DNA of 64,000 nt from Polymorphum gilvum SL003B-26A1 (GTDB lineage Bacteria > Pseudomonadota > Alphaproteobacteria > Rhizobiales > Stappiaceae), in contig NC_015259.1 of assembly GCF_000192745.1 (NCBI RefSeq), positions 697,001-761,000 on the forward strand, read 5' to 3'. The position numbers were made by a program, and so were the translations under genes. Positions 61,530 to 64,000 of the stretch are shown here, one piece after another. Position 1 is the first letter of the stretch, and each line of letters opens with the position of its first letter. Below the pieces are notes generated by a model, which saw nothing but the letters and a program-made list of their open reading frames with translations, was not told the DNA's origin and did no database searches.

Positions 61530-62981
61530 ATGCGGTCGCTTACCGATCCGACGCTGCTGAAATCCCAGTGCTATATCGACGGTTGCTTCGTGGGCGAGGG
61601 ACGCGTCGACGTCACCGACCCGGCCACCGGTCGGGTCCTCGCCAAGGTGCCCGACATGGGCGCCGACCAGGCTGTGCAGGCCGTCGAGGTTGCTGCGGCG
61701 GCGTTCAAGTCCTGGGCCGCCCTGACGGCCCGGGAGCGCAGCACGGTGCTGCGCGCCTGGTTCGACCTGATCATGGCCAACCGGGCGGACCTCGCCGCGA
61801 TCCTCACCAGCGAGCAGGGTAAGCCCTATCCTGAAGCATTGGGCGAGATCGACTATGCGGCGTCGTTCGTCGAGTTCTACGCCGAGGAGGCCAAGCGAGT
61901 GCTGGGCGAGATCCTGCCCTCGCACACCACTGATGCCCGCCTGCTGGTGCTGCGCCAGCCGATCGGCGTCGTCGCTGCGATCACGCCGTGGAACTTTCCG
62001 GCGGCCATGATCACCCGCAAGATCGCGCCGGCACTCGCCGCCGGATGCACGGTGGTTGTCAAGCCGGCGCCAGAAACGCCACTGACGGCCCTGGCGTTGG
62101 CCGAACTGGCCCATCGCGCCGGCTTCCCCAAAGGCACAGTGAACGTGCTGACCGGCGATGCCGTGGCCATCGGCGGCGTGCTTACCAGCCACCCCAAGGT
62201 CCGTTTCGTCGGCTTCACCGGTTCGACCGCTGTCGGCAAGCTGCTGATGGCTCAGGCGGCAACGACGGTCAAGAAGGTGGCGCTCGAACTCGGCGGCAAT
62301 GCGCCGTTCATCGTCTTCGACGATGCCGATCTCGATGCGGCCGTCGAGGGAGCGATTGCGTCGAAATACCGCAACATGGGTCAGACCTGCGTCTGTTCGA
62401 ACCGCTTCTACGTCCATGATGCGGTGTACGACGCCTTTGTCGACAAGCTGGCGGCGCGCGTGGCCACGCTCAAGGTCGGCAACGGCTTTGAAGAGGGTGT
62501 CGTCCAGGGACCGTTGATCAACGAGCGGGCGGTTTCCAAGGTCGAGCGGCACATTTCCGATGCGCTCGGCAAGGGAGCGCGGGTGGTGGCGGGCGGCAAA
62601 CGGCACACACTCGGCCACACCTTCTTCGAGCCTACGGTGATTGCGGATGCGGCAGAAGGCATGCAGATCGCGGCCGAGGAGACCTTCGGGCCCGTCGCGC
62701 CGGTCTTCCGCTTCCATGCCGAAGCCGAGGCGATCGCGGCTGCCAACAACACGGAGTCGGGGCTCGCCGCCTATTTCTACGCGCGGGACGTGGGGCGTAT
62801 CTTCCGGGTCCTGGAAGCGCTCGAGTACGGCATGGTCGGGGTCAATTCGGGTCGTATCTCGACCGAACTGGCGCCGTTTGGCGGCATCAAGGAAAGCGGC
62901 AACTCTCGCGAAGGATCGCACCACGGCATCGCCGAGTTCACAGAGCTGAAATACGCTTGCATCGGCGGTCTGACAGCCTGA
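61530..62981 (+). CDS. gabD: Succinate-semialdehyde dehydrogenase (NAD(P)+)
   Basis: This 483-residue aldehyde dehydrogenase has Glu253 (LELGGNAPF), nucleophile Cys287 (MGQTCVCSNRFYV, the GabD-type double Cys) and the NAD-binding ITPWNFPAAMI and GFTGSTAVGK motifs. AAGGAAAAGGAG precedes the ATG, 22 bases after gabT. It oxidises succinate semialdehyde to succinate, completing the GABA shunt. Confidence 0.93.
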   Translation: MRSLTDPTLLKSQCYIDGCFVGEGRVDVTDPATGRVLAKVPDMGADQAVQAVEVAAAAFKSWAALTARERSTVLRAWFDLIMANRADLAAILTSEQGKPYPEALGEIDYAASFVEFYAEEAKRVLGEILPSHTTDARLLVLRQPIGVVAAITPWNFPAAMITRKIAPALAAGCTVVVKPAPETPLTALALAELAHRAGFPKGTVNVLTGDAVAIGGVLTSHPKVRFVGFTGSTAVGKLLMAQAATTVKKVALELGGNAPFIVFDDADLDAAVEGAIASKYRNMGQTCVCSNRFYVHDAVYDAFVDKLAARVATLKVGNGFEEGVVQGPLINERAVSKVERHISDALGKGARVVAGGKRHTLGHTFFEPTVIADAAEGMQIAAEETFGPVAPVFRFHAEAEAIAAANNTESGLAAYFYARDVGRIFRVLEALEYGMVGVNSGRISTELAPFGGIKESGNSREGSHHGIAEFTELKYACIGGLTA

Positions 62982-63004
62982 TCGCCCGAACTCCAGGTCA
63001 TAGA

Positions 63005-63044
63005 CGGCAGGACACGCCGAGTGGCTTCGGTGCGTCCTGCTGTC
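63005..63044. terminator. Hairpin between gabD and the convergent LysR gene
   Basis: GGCAGGAC pairs with GTCCTGCT around an inner ACGCCGA/TTCGGTGC stem. It lies between convergent genes and may serve both. Confidence 0.5.
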
Positions 63045-63052
63045 TGGGTCTG

Positions 63053-63955
63053 TCAGCCGCTGCCAAGCGCTACGGAAATGAAGGCACGGAAGACGGCGGC
63101 GGCTTCTTGCATCGGCCGTTCACGGGCCCAGGCGAGGCCCACATCCATGCTCGGGATGCTGTCGACCAGCGTACGCAGTTCGATCCTCTGACCCTCCAGG
63201 GACCAAGGCCGGTAAACCATGTCCGACAGGATCGTGAGGCCCATGCCTGCCGCCACCATGGAGCGGACGGCCTCGACCGAGGACGTCACGAAAACCGTTT
63301 CCGGCTGCAGCCCGGCCCTTTCCCAGTAGCGCCCCGCCGTTTCGCTGGCCTCGTCGACCGTCAGCATGATGTAGGGTTCCTGCGCGACATCGGCCAGGGT
63401 GATGGCCGGAGCGGACAGCAGCGGATGATCGGAGGGCAGCCACAGTCGTCTACGCGAGCGGAACAGCGTTTCGTGGTCCAGGACGCGGTGGTTGGAGAGG
63501 TTCGAGGTCAGCATGACCGACAGATCGAGTTGGCCGTCGACCAGCGCCTCCTCGACGGCGCTTCGCGGCAGTTCGATCATGTCCAGCGTTATGCCCGGAT
63601 AGCTGCGGCGAAAGCGGGCGTAGTGGCGTGCCATGAAGTAGCCGGCGACCGTGTAAGTGACGCCGAGACGTACGCGCCCGGTGATGCGCGCGCCTTCGCC
63701 CAGAGGACTGCGTACGGCATCGTCGACCGCAGCGACGATGGCGCGGGCATGATTGAGAAAGCGCGCTCCCTCGGCGGTCATGGTCACGCCGGTGGGTCTG
63801 CGCTCAAGCAGCCGCACGCCGAGCTGAGTTTCCAACCCCTGGATCGCCGCCGTCACGGCCGACTGCGAGATGTTCATCTCCATGGCCGCGTGACTGATCT
63901 GGCCGGTTTCTGCGGCGGCTATGAAATATCGTACTTGCTTCAGGGTCAGGGTCAT
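63053..63955 (-). CDS. LysR-family regulator
   Basis: This 300-residue protein has helix-turn-helix TLKQVRYFIAAAETGQISHAAMEMNISQSAVTAAIQGLE (in parts) and a periplasmic-binding-like effector domain (GRVRLGVTYTVAGYFMARHYARF, LPSDHPLLSAPAI, GMGLTILSDMVYRPW). It is convergent with gabD; its own promoter region holds a palindrome. Target probably lies beyond the window edge or is itself. Confidence 0.9.
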   Translation of the reverse strand: MTLTLKQVRYFIAAAETGQISHAAMEMNISQSAVTAAIQGLETQLGVRLLERRPTGVTMTAEGARFLNHARAIVAAVDDAVRSPLGEGARITGRVRLGVTYTVAGYFMARHYARFRRSYPGITLDMIELPRSAVEEALVDGQLDLSVMLTSNLSNHRVLDHETLFRSRRRLWLPSDHPLLSAPAITLADVAQEPYIMLTVDEASETAGRYWERAGLQPETVFVTSSVEAVRSMVAAGMGLTILSDMVYRPWSLEGQRIELRTLVDSIPSMDVGLAWARERPMQEAAAVFRAFISVALGSG

Positions 63956-63963
63956 GGCGCGTC

Positions 63964-63986
63964 CGTATCGAAATTTTCGATACGGT
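63964..63986. promoter_or_regulatory. Palindromic operator upstream of the LysR gene
   Basis: CCGTATCGAAA-T-TTTCGATACGG is a perfect 11-bp inverted repeat, 9 bases before the LysR start. It is the right place and symmetry for an autoregulatory LysR site. Confidence 0.65.
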
Positions 63987-64000
63987 GATTTAAAATTTCG

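Noticed and set aside
60155-62924. Long antisense frames across gabT and gabD
   Set aside because: Sense frames encode complete enzymes with catalytic residues; the antisense frames mirror them.
1-64000. CRISPR arrays
   Set aside because: No regularly spaced repeat array was found; the regular repeats present are iterons, integrase sites and protein-coding repeats.

Overview
The window is GC-rich DNA from an alphaproteobacterium. The evidence is an initiator-tRNA fragment of alphaproteobacterial type, RepA, relaxase, TraR/TraI and pRiA4b-ORF-3-like genes of the kind carried by rhizobial and sphingomonad elements, and many IS families common in that class. Species cannot be read from the sequence. 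Most of the window (about 1 to 58.5 kb) is accessory DNA; 58.5 to 64 kb looks like ordinary chromosome.

Region by region. (1) 1-5.5 kb: end of a genomic island carrying proteostasis and redox genes (rhomboid protease, SDH-type serine protease, thioredoxin 2, KefB-like antiporter), reminiscent of the distal part of the transmissible locus of stress tolerance. Next come an excisionase-like gene, a tyrosine integrase, and a 3' fragment of initiator tRNA-Met that marks an att site. (2) 5.5-46 kb: an integrative conjugative or mobilizable element. It has repA with an iteron origin, two VirD4-type coupling proteins, ardC antirestriction, an IetAS-type ATPase/protease pair, and a small tyrosine recombinase between inverted repeats. 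It also carries a large inverse-autotransporter-like protein, ParB, DUF2958, DUF736 and several small plus-strand genes, a MobC/relaxase pair with a candidate oriT, MazEF, a ParA interrupted by an IS, and a LuxR/LuxI pair. No VirB/Trb secretion-channel genes are present. (3) 46-58.5 kb: a defence island (OLD-family nuclease, WYL regulator, HsdM, HsdS, Abi_C-like protein) broken by three ISs and ending at an IS21 element that truncates genes on both sides. HsdR is absent. (4) 58.5-64 kb: remnant metallophosphoesterase and a GABA-degradation operon (gabT, gabD) flanked by two LysR regulators.

The most interesting signals are two. First, four plus-strand accessory genes (ardC, DUF736 and two small unknown genes) share a long non-coding leader. 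It has two hairpin modules whose stems differ between copies by compensatory base changes, so it looks like a repeated structured RNA or a single-stranded promoter. Second, two nearly identical 22-bp lux-box-like palindromes lie upstream of the LuxI-type synthase and of the second coupling protein, suggesting quorum-controlled transfer.

Insertion sequences dominate the element's recent history. There are two identical IS630 copies (one inside an IS110, one inside parA), two identical IS481 copies in opposite orientation, another IS481-type element in the OLD gene with a 7-bp duplication, an IS5/IS427-type element sitting in a stop codon, an IS5-family element in the Abi gene, and an IS21. In several cases the uninterrupted gene can be rebuilt in frame from the sequence.
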